64,000 bases of DNA from Cognatundibacterium luofuense (GTDB taxonomy: Bacteria > Pseudomonadota > Gammaproteobacteria > Burkholderiales > Burkholderiaceae_D). Shown here one piece after another: positions 27,861-36,530 of the stretch (the first letter of the stretch is position 1; each line of letters starts with the position of its first letter). Position numbers and translations under genes: made by a program. A model generated the notes under the pieces. It had not been told where the DNA came from, made no database searches, and saw only the letters and a program-made list of their open reading frames with translations. The stretch lies in the NCBI RefSeq assembly GCF_018139685.1, contig NZ_JAGSPN010000007.1, positions 141,603 through 205,602 on the forward strand. The letters run 5' to 3'.

Positions 27861-28559
27861 TCAGCCAGCCTTCCCCTCTTCTGCCGCCTTCGGCACCGAG
27901 GTTTTCATGCCCGCTTTAAAACTGCTGATCCACTGCTCGGTTTCGGTCTGAATAATGTTGTAGCGCGCACTGGAAACCCGGATCAGCTCGGTCAGCTCTT
28001 TCGCCAGATCCGGCTTACCGGCACCGGCAACCTGCAAAGCCAGCCAGTTCAGTTCAAACTCTTCCGACAAACGCTGCAAACGCTGCCTTGCCATTTCAAA
28101 GCGCATCCATGCATCTGCATTGCCGTAGTAACGCTCGTAGGCATACATGGTTGCCGTCACCACCATCATGACTGAAGTGGCACTGGCCGGAATCGTCCAT
28201 GTTCCCAGATTGAACGGCGTAATTACCGGCAGCACTGCAGAAACACCACCAAACCCGATCATCGATCCCCGAATCAGACGCGCCCAGAAAGCCCGCTTTT
28301 GCTTAGCGCCGTCATACCACGCAATATCCGCCTCAATGGATTTCATCAGCTTATCTCTGGCATCCACAATACTTTGCGCTGCCTCCTGATTAAACGGCAT
28401 CGCCTGCGCAAGCACTGCGGGATCGGCAGCTACCTGATACGGTTGCTCAGACGCATCGGTCGCCAGCGCGGCCGGTTGTGCGATGGCATCAGTTCCTGCA
28501 TCGCCGGTGCTGTCAGTTGCTGAAGACGGCGCTGCCAGTTGTGGGTCTTGTTCGGCCAT
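27861..28559 (-). CDS. DUF4231 / SLATT-like membrane protein
   Basis: A 232-aa protein with an Ala/Asp/Pro-rich, probably disordered first 50 residues. A helix follows (IVDARDKLMKSIEADIAWYDGAKQKRAFW), then two closely spaced hydrophobic segments (MIGFGGVSAVLPVITPF and ATSVMMVVTATMYAYE), then a long helical tail (MARQRLQRLSEEFELNWLAL). This 2-TM plus coiled-helix layout matches DUF4231 and the wider SLATT superfamily, whose members are proposed pore-forming effectors in nucleotide-signalling defence systems. No synthetase or sensor gene of such a system is adjacent, so a defence role is not supported here. The start follows AGGAG. Confidence 0.75.
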   Translation of the reverse strand: MAEQDPQLAAPSSATDSTGDAGTDAIAQPAALATDASEQPYQVAADPAVLAQAMPFNQEAAQSIVDARDKLMKSIEADIAWYDGAKQKRAFWARLIRGSMIGFGGVSAVLPVITPFNLGTWTIPASATSVMMVVTATMYAYERYYGNADAWMRFEMARQRLQRLSEEFELNWLALQVAGAGKPDLAKELTELIRVSSARYNIIQTETEQWISSFKAGMKTSVPKAAEEGKAG

Positions 28560-29043
28560 GTGATTTACTCCTGTTGTTCTTGTTAATTGAATGGAATGCC
28601 GCTGATTCTATCCGTTTGCCTTCACTGCAATATGAAACTTACAAAATCAGTGTACTTTCCGCCACACGGATTCATGCTTTTGTTCAAATTCATCTAACCC
28701 GGCCTGACGCAGCGTTTCACCCATGCTTCAGCGGCTTTCGTTTCACCTTCACGTCATAAAAATTACCTAGCCACTGCGTCGATAAACTGAGCGTCTCTTC
28801 TTAGATAAACCTTACTTCTGTAAATCAGCAATCGGCTGACAAAAAGGCTGCACCGGCAGTCATTCTGACTTCGTTTTTTTCGCTCTTGTTCGTCGCCATA
28901 TCACCCGCCCGTGCAGATTGCATAAAACAACAACTATAAAACAGCACTTATCAGATTGGTTAGTCAAATCACTAAGACTGTTCAAAATCGTAGAAAATAG
29001 CGCACCGGCGCGGAAATGCCGGAGTACAGAACAGGAGACGACG
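28560..29043. other. 484-nt divergent intergenic region
   Basis: It separates the DUF4231 gene (minus) from the esterase gene (plus) and should hold both promoters. A 25-codon minus-strand ORF at 28647-28724 looks protein-like but has no ribosome-binding site. No other feature is supported. Confidence 0.6.
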
Positions 29044-29958
29044 ATGAGACTTTGGCAGCAAGTGGGTGTGGTGGTGGCTTTATCGCTGGCGGTGTTCGGG
29101 GCGGCGCAAGCGCAGGTGGCGGGTGGTTCGGCTGCGGCGGCAAGTGCGGCGGCGCAAGCTTTGCCGGTCAGCAAGCCGTATGTGATTGCGCAGACTTACA
29201 CGCTGCAATCACAGGTACTGAATGAACAGCGCGAGCTGAATATTATGTTGCCGGAGGGATATCACGAGCATCCGGAAATGCGTTATCCGGTGGTGTATTT
29301 GCTGGATGGCGGGCAGCATGAGGATTTCACGCATATGGCGGGGGCGGTGCAGTATGCGAGTTTTTCGTGGGTGCAGCGTTTGCCGCCGGTGATTCTGGTG
29401 GGGATTGCAAATACAGACCGCAAGCGCGATATGACGTTTAAGGCGTCGCCGAAATTTATCTGGCCGAAGTGGATGCACGCGTACACGGAAGCCTACAAAA
29501 ACGCTGGTGGTTCGGATGCGTTTATCCGTTATATCGAAACCGAGGTGCAGCCTTATGTGCAGCAGCATTTCCGTACCGGGCCGGACAAAATGCTGGTCGG
29601 GCAATCGCTGGCGGCTTTGCTGGCAACGGAGATTTTGCTGAAGAAACCTGCGCTGTTTAATCAGTATGTGATGATGAGCCCGAGTTTGTGGTGGGACAAT
29701 CAATCCTTACTGAAGCAAGCGCCGCAGTTGTTGCACAATCTGCCTTCATCGCCGCTGAAGGTGTATCTGGCAGTGGGAAATGAAGGGCCGGAAATGGTAA
29801 GCGATGCGCGTGCGCTGGCGGCGCTGATCCGCAAGCACAAGCAGCGCAACACGCAGTTTGTATTTGAGTATTTGCCGAAAGAAGATCACGGCACGATCCT
29901 GCATCCGGCCACGCTGAATGCGTTTGCGCACTTCTTCCCGCGTCCGCCGGAAAAATAA
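29044..29958 (+). CDS. exported alpha/beta hydrolase of the esterase D / enterochelin esterase-like family
   Basis: A 304-aa protein starting at an ATG after AGGAG, with a signal peptide (VVALSLAVFGAAQAQVAGG). The core is the putative esterase fold: LNIMLPEGYHEHPEMRYPVVYLLDGG, nucleophile Ser188 in GQSLAA, and His282 in KEDHGTI as the catalytic base. Related proteins include IroE-like siderophore esterases and acyl esterases. No siderophore genes lie nearby, so the substrate is unknown. The usual GHSxGG elbow is replaced by GQSLAA, which is common in this subgroup. A terminator and T-rich tract follow. Confidence 0.82.
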   Translation: MRLWQQVGVVVALSLAVFGAAQAQVAGGSAAAASAAAQALPVSKPYVIAQTYTLQSQVLNEQRELNIMLPEGYHEHPEMRYPVVYLLDGGQHEDFTHMAGAVQYASFSWVQRLPPVILVGIANTDRKRDMTFKASPKFIWPKWMHAYTEAYKNAGGSDAFIRYIETEVQPYVQQHFRTGPDKMLVGQSLAALLATEILLKKPALFNQYVMMSPSLWWDNQSLLKQAPQLLHNLPSSPLKVYLAVGNEGPEMVSDARALAALIRKHKQRNTQFVFEYLPKEDHGTILHPATLNAFAHFFPRPPEK

Positions 29959-29988
29959 GCTTCTGCCGCTTTGATGAAGCGCATCACA

Positions 29989-30020
29989 GCCAGCCTTGCT
30001 TTGCAGCGCTGGCTTTTTTT
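29989..30020 (+). terminator. intrinsic terminator after the esterase gene
   Basis: AGCCAGC pairs with GCTGGCT (the loop includes TTGCTTTGCA), followed by eight T. Confidence 0.8.
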
Positions 30021-30075
30021 TGTTTTTGTTTTGTTTTTGTTTTGTTTTTGTTTTGCTTTGTCTTTTGTTTTTACT
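30013..30075 (+). repeat. T/G-only low-complexity tract with 11-bp period
   Basis: About 60 nt are almost entirely T and G on the plus strand. The unit TTTTGTTTTTG is repeated about four times directly after the terminator T-run, then decays into TTTGCTTTGTCTTTTG. The array probably grew by slippage. Confidence 0.85.
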
Positions 30076-30190
30076 TTGCCTGCTTTGCCGCGCTTTTGTG
30101 TGAGCGGCACTGGCGGCTACGGCCTTGCAGGTGCAGCGTGCCCAAGCATTGAACTGGCCTGCAGACCGTTAAAAATGCCTGAAAATGGCT

Positions 30191-30275
30191 GATTTGCGGA
30201 GGTCTGCATAGCGATCTGGCGGTCGTCGGCAGAAAGTCTGGCTGTCCGGAAAATGCAAATGCGGATAACTGCACA
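30191..30275 (-). repeat. dispersed 85-nt intergenic repeat, copy R4
   Basis: Minus orientation. The ATCCGCATTTG-type end repeat is intact at 30256-30275 and the core is unbroken, but the other end repeat is the most diverged of the family (TTTGCGGAGGTCTGCATAG). Spacing of 65 nt is kept. Between convergent genes. Confidence 0.85.
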
Positions 30276-30327
30276 ATTGAGACTTGTTCGCGGTTTTTTT
30301 TCGTCGCTGTATTGGGGCTTTTCCGGC

Positions 30328-30371
30328 GCATCGCAGGTGCTTCGTTAGTGCATCGCCGGTGCTTTGTCAGT
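30328..30371 (+). repeat. 22-bp tandem duplication
   Basis: GCATCGCAGGTGCTTCGTTA at 30328 is followed at exactly 22 bp by GCATCGCCGGTGCTTTGTCA. A weaker third unit may follow. Confidence 0.7.
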
Positions 30372-30439
30372 ACTTTACCGGCGTTTTTAAGTCCTTAGCT
30401 GTTCACAAAATAACGGCAAACCAGAACCTCAAAACGAAA

Positions 30440-30476
30440 CGCCCGCCGCAGACTGGCTGCTGGCGGACGTTTGTTG
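30440..30476 (-). terminator. possible terminator of hrpA
   Basis: AAACGCCCGCC can pair with GGCGGACGTTT across a 15-nt loop. On the minus strand it is followed by CGTTTTG. The stem has mismatches. Confidence 0.45.
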
Positions 30477-30525
30477 GTTGGGCAGTTTACTTGCTATCGC
30501 ATCTGAAAACACACGTTTAGTTGAA

Positions 30526-33500
30526 TCAGCGTTGCAGGCTTTCCCAGACTTTTTGCAAGCGTTTTACCGATACCGGCATCGGCGTTTTCAGTTCCTGCGC
30601 AAACAGGGATACGCGCAGTTCTTCCAGCATCCAGCGGAATTCCAGCAATTTCGGATCGGCATCAGCACCGTGGCGGCGCGGGTGGCGCAGCCAGGCTTGT
30701 GCAACGCTGTTCCATTCTGCCATTTGCTTCTGATCCCGTGCCGGATCAGCGCGCAGTTTGTCGATACGCACTGCCATTGCTTTCAGATAACGCGGGAAAT
30801 GTGCGAGCTGCACATAATCGTTTTCTGCGATAAAGCGTTTATGCACCAGTTGCTGCAACTGGCTTTGCATATCGGCCGCGGCGGCGCTGTGCGCTTTGAC
30901 GGACTGAATTTTTTTCGGCAGCGCATGGTATTCGCTGAGTATCAATCCGGCCAGTCGCGCAATTTCATTTGCCAGCAAATTCAGGCGTGCTTTGCCTTCT
31001 TCGCGACGCTGACGGAATTCGCCTTCGTTCGATGGCATACCGTTTTGCAGACAGGCGCGTTCCAGCGCAGTCTGAATAATCTGGTCGCGTAATTCTTCGT
31101 GCGAACCCAGCGCCATGAACTGCATGCCCATTTGCTGCATGCCCGGAATATTTTTCTCTAAGAACTTCACCTGTTCTTTGAGCTGCAATGCAAACAAACG
31201 GCGCAAACCGGTGCGGTGAATGCGCGCGACTTCGTCCGGATCATCGAATACTTCAATCTGACAATGGGTTTGCTGATCCACCAGCGCCGGATAACCGATC
31301 AGCGTTTGCTTACCCTGCTGCACTTCCAGCAATTCCGGCAATTCGCCGAAAGTCCAGTCGGTCAGTTTTTCCTGCTGATACACCACCGGTGCAGCGCCGC
31401 CTTTGCCGGTAGCGGCTGGCATTCTGGCCGGTGCTTTCGTCGGCACTTCGTCGGCTACCGCATCGTTACCACCTTCCAGCAGAGCCAGTTTTTCTGCGCT
31501 GGCGATTTTCTGGAAGCTTTCACGCGCCTGTCCGCCCAGTTCTGCACGTAGGCTGGCGAGATTACGGCCCATATCCAGCTGGCGTCCGTGTTCATCCACC
31601 ACTTTAAAATTCATCGCCAGATGGGCTGGCAGGGTTTCGAATTTGAAGTCGGTGCTCTTGCACAGCAAACCGGTTTTTTCGCGGATATCGGCAATCAGTA
31701 CATCTATAAACACGCCCTTACCGAATTCATTGCGCTCAGAAAATCCGGCTGCGTATTCCGGCAACGGTACACAGTGGCGGCGGATTTTTTGCGGCAGCGA
31801 TTTCAGCAATAACTGCACTTTCTCTTTGATCATGCCGGGCACCAGCCATTCGCTGCGGTCTGCCGATACCTGATTCAGCAAATACAGCGGTACGCTCATA
31901 GTCACGCCATCGCGCGGGCTGCCGGGTTCAAAGTGATAACTGAGTTGTACCGCCACACCGGAAACCTGCATGGTTTTCGGGAAAAAGTCTGTGGTGATAC
32001 CCGCGGCTTCGTGGCGCATCAGATCATCTTTGACCAGATACAGCATTTTCGGCGTGGTGCGCGTGGCTTCGCGGTGCCATTGTTCAAATTCCACCGCATT
32101 GCAAATGCCGGGCGGAATCAGCTTGTCGTAAAACGCCACGATCAGTTCATCATCCACCAGCACGTCTAAGCGGCGTGATTTGTGTTCCAGATTTTCAATC
32201 TCGCGCACCAGTTGCTGATTGTGCGCGAAGAAAGGCAGGCGGGTTTCAAACTCACCATTTACCAGTGCTTCACGAATAAAGATATCGCGCGCTTCATCCG
32301 GATTGATATGACCGAAATTAATCCGGCGCTGGCTGTACACCACCAGCCCGTACAGCGTAGCGCGTTCATGCGCGACGACTTGTCCGGCTTTCTTTTCCCA
32401 GCGCGGATCGCCGTAAGATTTTTTCAGTAAATGCGCGCCGGTTTTTTCCAGCCATTCCGGCTGTATCTGCGCAATGCAGCGGCCGTAAAGACGCGAAGTA
32501 TCCACCAGCTCCGCACACATAATCCAGCGACCGGCTTTTTTACTCAGATGCGAACCGGGCCAGATATGGAATTTAATGCCGCGCGCGCCGAGGTAATGGC
32601 TGTCTTCATCCGATTTATAACCGATGTTGCCCAGCAAACCGGTCAGCAGCGCCAGATGCAATTGTTCGTAAGTGGCTGGCTTTTCATTCATGCGCCAGCC
32701 CTGCTCTTTGACGATCGTCAGCAATTGCGAATGCACTTCACGCCATTCGCGCAAGCGCAGCTGATTCACAAAATTGCTGCGACAGTTATCCTGCAACTGG
32801 CGATTGGTTTTTTTATGTTCTACCGCGTCTTCAAACCATTTCCACAGTTTCAGATACGATAAAAATTCCGATTTCTCATCAGCGAATTTTTTATGTGCCT
32901 GATCTGCTGCCGCCTGCGCTTCCAGCGGACGTTCACGCGGGTCCTGCACCGACAAAGCCGCAGCAATAATCAGCACTTCCTGCAAGGCTTGCTGATCGCG
33001 CGCTGCCAGAATCATGCGGCCAACACGCGGATCTAATGGCAACTTGGCGAGCTGACGACCCACCGCAGTCAGCTGATTGGTTTCATCCATCGCGCCCAGT
33101 TCCTGCAGCAACTGGTAGCCGTCCGCAATCGCTCGGCCCAGCGGTGGCTCGATAAACGGGAAGCTTTCTACGTCGGTCAGACGCAGTGATTTCATGCGCA
33201 GAATGACGGATGCCAGCGAGGAACGCAGAATTTCCGGATCGGTAAAACGCGCGCGCTGCTGGAATTCTTTTTCATCGTACAAACGAATACAGACACCGGA
33301 CGACACACGGCCGCAACGACCGGCACGCTGATTCGCAGCCGATTGCGCAATCGATTCGATTTGTAATTGTTCGACCTTATTGCGGTAGCTGTAACGCTTG
33401 ACCCGCGCCAGACCGGTATCGACCACAAAGCGTATGCCCGGCACCGTCAGCGAGGTTTCGGCGACGTTGGTCGCCAGCACAATACGGCGCGCATTCGATG

Positions 33501-34677
33501 GTTTGAAAATGCGCTCCTGTTCCTGCGCGGATAAACGTGCAAACAGCGGCAGAATTTCCACATGCGGCGGATGGTGTTTGCGTAAAGCTTCCGCTGCGTC
33601 GCGGATTTCGCGCTCGCCCGGCAGGAAGATCAGCACATCACCGGAACCCAAACGGCACAGTTCATCCACCGCATCGGTAATCGCGGTCATCAGATCGCGG
33701 TCTTTATCTTTTTCTGTGTCCTGCACCGGACGGTAACGGATTTCCACCGGATACAAACGGCCGGATACTTCGATCACCGGTGCCGGTTTTTGCTGCGCAT
33801 CGCAGAAATGACGCGCGAAGCGGTCAGCATCAATGGTTGCGGACGTGATAATGATTTTCAGATCCGGACGTTTCGGCAGAATCTGCTTCAGATAGCCGAG
33901 CAGAAAATCAATATTCAGGCTGCGTTCATGCGCCTCATCGATGATGATGGTGTCGTACTGACGCAGCAAAGGATCGGTCTGGGTTTCTGCCAGCAGAATA
34001 CCGTCCGTCATCAGCTTGACGCAGGCGCCATCATTCAGCGTATCGGTAAAACGCACTTTATAACCGACATGCTCACCCAGCGGTGAACCCAGTTCCTGCG
34101 CAATCCGTTTTGCGGTTGACGATGCCGCGATACGGCGCGGCTGGGTATGACCAATCATGCCAGTGCTGCCGCGTCCGACTTCCAGACAAATTTTCGGCAA
34201 TTGCGTGGTTTTACCGGAACCTGTTTCACCGCAGACAATCACGACCTGGTTTGCAATCAGCGCATTCGCGATATCTTCACGCTTACCGGAAACCGGCAAT
34301 TCTTCCGGGAAGGTGATTTCCGGTAAAGGATTACGTTTTGCCAGAAACGGATGCACTTGCCCTGCCATGTTTTTTGCGCCGGATTGAAACGGCTTCTGGC
34401 TTGCGGCTTTGCTGTTTGGTTGTGGCTTATTCTGTGCCTGCTGGCGTGGCGCAGCATTACGCGCACCGGCTTGCGGCTGGCTGTTGCGCTTTTCCTGTGT
34501 TTGCGTCTGAGCGCGGACTTGTGGCTGTACCTCAGCCTGACTTGCCTGCGGCGCTGGTAATTGCTGCTTTTGCTGTTGTTCTTTTTGTTCGATCAGCTGT
34601 GCGCGTAAATCGCGCAATCCGGCCAGTCCGTCCAGTTTGGCGGCGCTGCCGGAATGAGGTGTTTTTTTCTGTGTCAT
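30526..34677 (-). CDS. hrpA: ATP-dependent RNA helicase HrpA (DEAH box)
   Basis: A 1383-aa DEAH/RHA helicase. Residues 1-110 are a Gln/Ala-rich low-complexity extension. Helicase motifs follow: GETGSGKTTQLPKI (I), IIIDEAHERSLN (II), ITSATIDADRFARHF (III), ATNVAETSLTVPGI (V) and QRAGRCGR (VI). The HA2 and OB-fold regions follow, with the long C-terminal DUF3418 typical of bacterial HrpA. Family members resolve mRNA structures and rescue stalled ribosomes. Size is close to E. coli HrpA (1300 aa), with the extra length mostly in the N-terminal tail. Monocistronic. Confidence 0.95.
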   Translation of the reverse strand: MTQKKTPHSGSAAKLDGLAGLRDLRAQLIEQKEQQQKQQLPAPQASQAEVQPQVRAQTQTQEKRNSQPQAGARNAAPRQQAQNKPQPNSKAASQKPFQSGAKNMAGQVHPFLAKRNPLPEITFPEELPVSGKREDIANALIANQVVIVCGETGSGKTTQLPKICLEVGRGSTGMIGHTQPRRIAASSTAKRIAQELGSPLGEHVGYKVRFTDTLNDGACVKLMTDGILLAETQTDPLLRQYDTIIIDEAHERSLNIDFLLGYLKQILPKRPDLKIIITSATIDADRFARHFCDAQQKPAPVIEVSGRLYPVEIRYRPVQDTEKDKDRDLMTAITDAVDELCRLGSGDVLIFLPGEREIRDAAEALRKHHPPHVEILPLFARLSAQEQERIFKPSNARRIVLATNVAETSLTVPGIRFVVDTGLARVKRYSYRNKVEQLQIESIAQSAANQRAGRCGRVSSGVCIRLYDEKEFQQRARFTDPEILRSSLASVILRMKSLRLTDVESFPFIEPPLGRAIADGYQLLQELGAMDETNQLTAVGRQLAKLPLDPRVGRMILAARDQQALQEVLIIAAALSVQDPRERPLEAQAAADQAHKKFADEKSEFLSYLKLWKWFEDAVEHKKTNRQLQDNCRSNFVNQLRLREWREVHSQLLTIVKEQGWRMNEKPATYEQLHLALLTGLLGNIGYKSDEDSHYLGARGIKFHIWPGSHLSKKAGRWIMCAELVDTSRLYGRCIAQIQPEWLEKTGAHLLKKSYGDPRWEKKAGQVVAHERATLYGLVVYSQRRINFGHINPDEARDIFIREALVNGEFETRLPFFAHNQQLVREIENLEHKSRRLDVLVDDELIVAFYDKLIPPGICNAVEFEQWHREATRTTPKMLYLVKDDLMRHEAAGITTDFFPKTMQVSGVAVQLSYHFEPGSPRDGVTMSVPLYLLNQVSADRSEWLVPGMIKEKVQLLLKSLPQKIRRHCVPLPEYAAGFSERNEFGKGVFIDVLIADIREKTGLLCKSTDFKFETLPAHLAMNFKVVDEHGRQLDMGRNLASLRAELGGQARESFQKIASAEKLALLEGGNDAVADEVPTKAPARMPAATGKGGAAPVVYQQEKLTDWTFGELPELLEVQQGKQTLIGYPALVDQQTHCQIEVFDDPDEVARIHRTGLRRLFALQLKEQVKFLEKNIPGMQQMGMQFMALGSHEELRDQIIQTALERACLQNGMPSNEGEFRQRREEGKARLNLLANEIARLAGLILSEYHALPKKIQSVKAHSAAAADMQSQLQQLVHKRFIAENDYVQLAHFPRYLKAMAVRIDKLRADPARDQKQMAEWNSVAQAWLRHPRRHGADADPKLLEFRWMLEELRVSLFAQELKTPMPVSVKRLQKVWESLQR

Positions 34678-34854
34678 AGGGGCGGGATTATCCCAGATTT
34701 AGCCAGCAGCGACAAAACACCGCGTCGCTGATTGCGCACCGGTGTTGCCATGCTGTTATGCAAAAATTTTCTGTGCTGACTTGACTTGAAGTGCACTGCA
34801 ACTTCTACACTGCATGGCTCTCTATCTCATTTCTTGAACAGAAAGACCTTTCTG

Positions 34855-35082
34855 ATGATTCCGAAAAAATATGCGCAACTAATGTTCAGTCTGATTTTGT
34901 CCGGCCTGATGTCTTTACTGGTATCCGGCATTACCACGGTACGCACCACTGGCCTGCATGATCAGACGCTGGGACTATGGCTGAGCGCCTGGCTGCCAGC
35001 GTGGATGGTGGCTTTTCCATCGGTGATGGTGGTTGCGCCGCTGACGCAAAAACTGGTGGCGATGCTGGTGCGTAAAGATTAA
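34855..35082 (+). CDS. DUF2798 family small membrane protein
   Basis: A 75-aa protein with two predicted membrane helices (LMFSLILSGLMSLLVSGI and WLSAWLPAWMVAFPSVMVV) and a short basic tail. This matches DUF2798: IPKKYAQLMFSLILSGLMS at the start and a central Trp-rich region ending VVAPLTQKLVAMLV. The function is unknown. I start at the ATG at 34855 because the upstream in-frame extension is not hydrophobic and not conserved in type. Its ribosome-binding site is weak. Confidence 0.75.
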   Translation: MIPKKYAQLMFSLILSGLMSLLVSGITTVRTTGLHDQTLGLWLSAWLPAWMVAFPSVMVVAPLTQKLVAMLVRKD

Positions 35083-35327
35083 AAAACACCGTAAATTTCA
35101 GCGTTGGTAAAGCCACCGCATACGCGTACTCATCCCGATATTGCTTTGCACCATCGTCAGACGTTGCTCTACCGGAAAACGACAAGCCCTTTGTAATTTA
35201 CTGGCAGGAAGAACCGGCTTCTGCTACAACCCAGATTGAATACTGGTGCGCTGGCAATGGCACGCGCATCAGTCATCGCATTCAGTGTTTCAGCTTTTGC
35301 AGTGTCATTATCTGGCCGGGGGTTACC

Positions 35328-36473
35328 ATGTCCGCACGTTTGATTATCTGTCTGCTTTTTTCTGTACTGACTGGTTGTGCAACACAGCCAAAAGTCGCTC
35401 AGCCAGCACTGTTTCACGACAATGCATTCGCCTTGAGCCACACCGAATTGCGCGCCGATGATGTCCTGAAGGTCAGTGAACCGATGAAGGAATTTCTGAA
35501 GCAGCATGTACACGCCGGCAACGGCGACATGCGCGTCAGACTGTATCAGGCGCTGAAGAAAAACAGCGGTCTGATGCTGGAATACGATGCCGAGGAAACG
35601 CTGAACGCCAGCGAAGCATTTGAACGGAAAAGCGGTAACTGTCTTTCGCTGGTGCTGATGACGGCGGCAATGGCGCGCGAACTCGGGCTGGATGTACGGT
35701 TTCAGAATGTACGGATGGATGACAGCTGGACCCGCACCGATCATATATTGCTGGCATCCGGTCATGTGAACGTTTTGCTGGGCCGGCGTACCAGCGCCTT
35801 CGACCTTGATCTGGGCGACCATGCTTCGCTGATTATCGATTTCCTGCCGCCTGGCGTCGCAATGCGTCAGCAAGTCGACATCATTTCTGAGAAACGCATT
35901 GTGGCAATGTATTTCAATAATCGCGCCGCTGAACTGCTGGCACGCGGCAAAGCAGGAGAAGCTTACTGGTATGCGAAAGCAGCCATCACCACTGATCCCG
36001 ATTTTTCTATCGCGATCAATACCCTTGGCGTGGTGTATCGCAAGCAAGCGATGTTTGCGGAGGCTGAACAGTTATTTCGTTACATCGTGGTGACACAACC
36101 TGAAAATGTTGTCGCACTGAGCAATTTGCAGGAATTGCTGGCGAACCGTCAGCGTCATACAGAAGCCGCAGAGATTGCGACGCAGTTAGCAAAACTGCAG
36201 CCCGAACCACCTTTTTATTTCCTGAATCAGGGCAAGCAAGCGTATCTGGAAGGCCGCTTTGCCGATGCGCGCAAACTGATAGAAAAAGAGTTGCGCAAAG
36301 ATCCGTACAACGAAGAATCTTACTTCTGGCTGGCGCGCACCTACTTTCAGCTCGGGAACTTGCAGAAAACCGAAGAAAATCTGCAAATGGCAGAGAAAAA
36401 TGCGCTGACCCGCAAATCGCAGGATTTGTATTATAAAAAGCGCCAGTCTCTGGCATTGCTGGCGCAAAAATAA
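35328..36473 (+). CDS. TPR lipoprotein with transglutaminase-like domain
   Basis: A 381-aa predicted lipoprotein. The signal peptide ends in the lipobox LTGC, so Cys17 would be lipidated and the protein held on a membrane, facing the periplasm. Residues about 95-200 look like a transglutaminase-like (SirB1-type) domain: FERKSGNCLSLVLMTAAMARELGL with a Cys, and later HILLASGHVNVLLG with a His, plus a downstream Asp-rich strand. From about residue 200 come TPR-type helical pairs (AIAINTLGVVYRKQAMFAEA, FYFLNQGKQAYLEGRFADA, YFWLARTYFQLGNLQKTEE). A protein-binding role is likely; catalytic activity is uncertain. Confidence 0.75.
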   Translation: MSARLIICLLFSVLTGCATQPKVAQPALFHDNAFALSHTELRADDVLKVSEPMKEFLKQHVHAGNGDMRVRLYQALKKNSGLMLEYDAEETLNASEAFERKSGNCLSLVLMTAAMARELGLDVRFQNVRMDDSWTRTDHILLASGHVNVLLGRRTSAFDLDLGDHASLIIDFLPPGVAMRQQVDIISEKRIVAMYFNNRAAELLARGKAGEAYWYAKAAITTDPDFSIAINTLGVVYRKQAMFAEAEQLFRYIVVTQPENVVALSNLQELLANRQRHTEAAEIATQLAKLQPEPPFYFLNQGKQAYLEGRFADARKLIEKELRKDPYNEESYFWLARTYFQLGNLQKTEENLQMAEKNALTRKSQDLYYKKRQSLALLAQK

Positions 36474-36518
36474 GTTTCCGGAAGACACAGACTATGCAAG
36501 ATTCCTGCGCGATCAGAT

Positions 36519-36524
36519 TATAAT
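36519..36524 (+). promoter_or_regulatory. -10 box (TATAAT) 6 nt before the argA start codon
   Basis: A consensus TATAAT ends 6 nt before the argA ATG, which puts the expected transcription start on or next to the A of the start codon. No Shine-Dalgarno sequence lies between them. The -35 region is poor. This predicts a leaderless argA mRNA. Confidence 0.5.
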
Positions 36525-36530
36525 TCGCGC

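Larger units (their letters stand above)
29959..30525. other. 567-nt convergent intergenic region rich in repeats
   Basis: It lies between the esterase gene and hrpA. In order it holds the terminator, the T/G tract, repeat R4 (30191-30275), a 22-bp tandem duplication (30328-30371) and an imperfect hairpin (30440-30476) that may terminate hrpA. No gene is supported. Confidence 0.8.

Noticed and set aside
28647-28724. 25-codon minus-strand ORF (MGETLRQAGLDEFEQ...) upstream of the DUF4231 gene
   Set aside because: The sequence looks protein-like, but a stop lies two codons before the Met and there is no Shine-Dalgarno sequence. It could be a remnant or a chance ORF.
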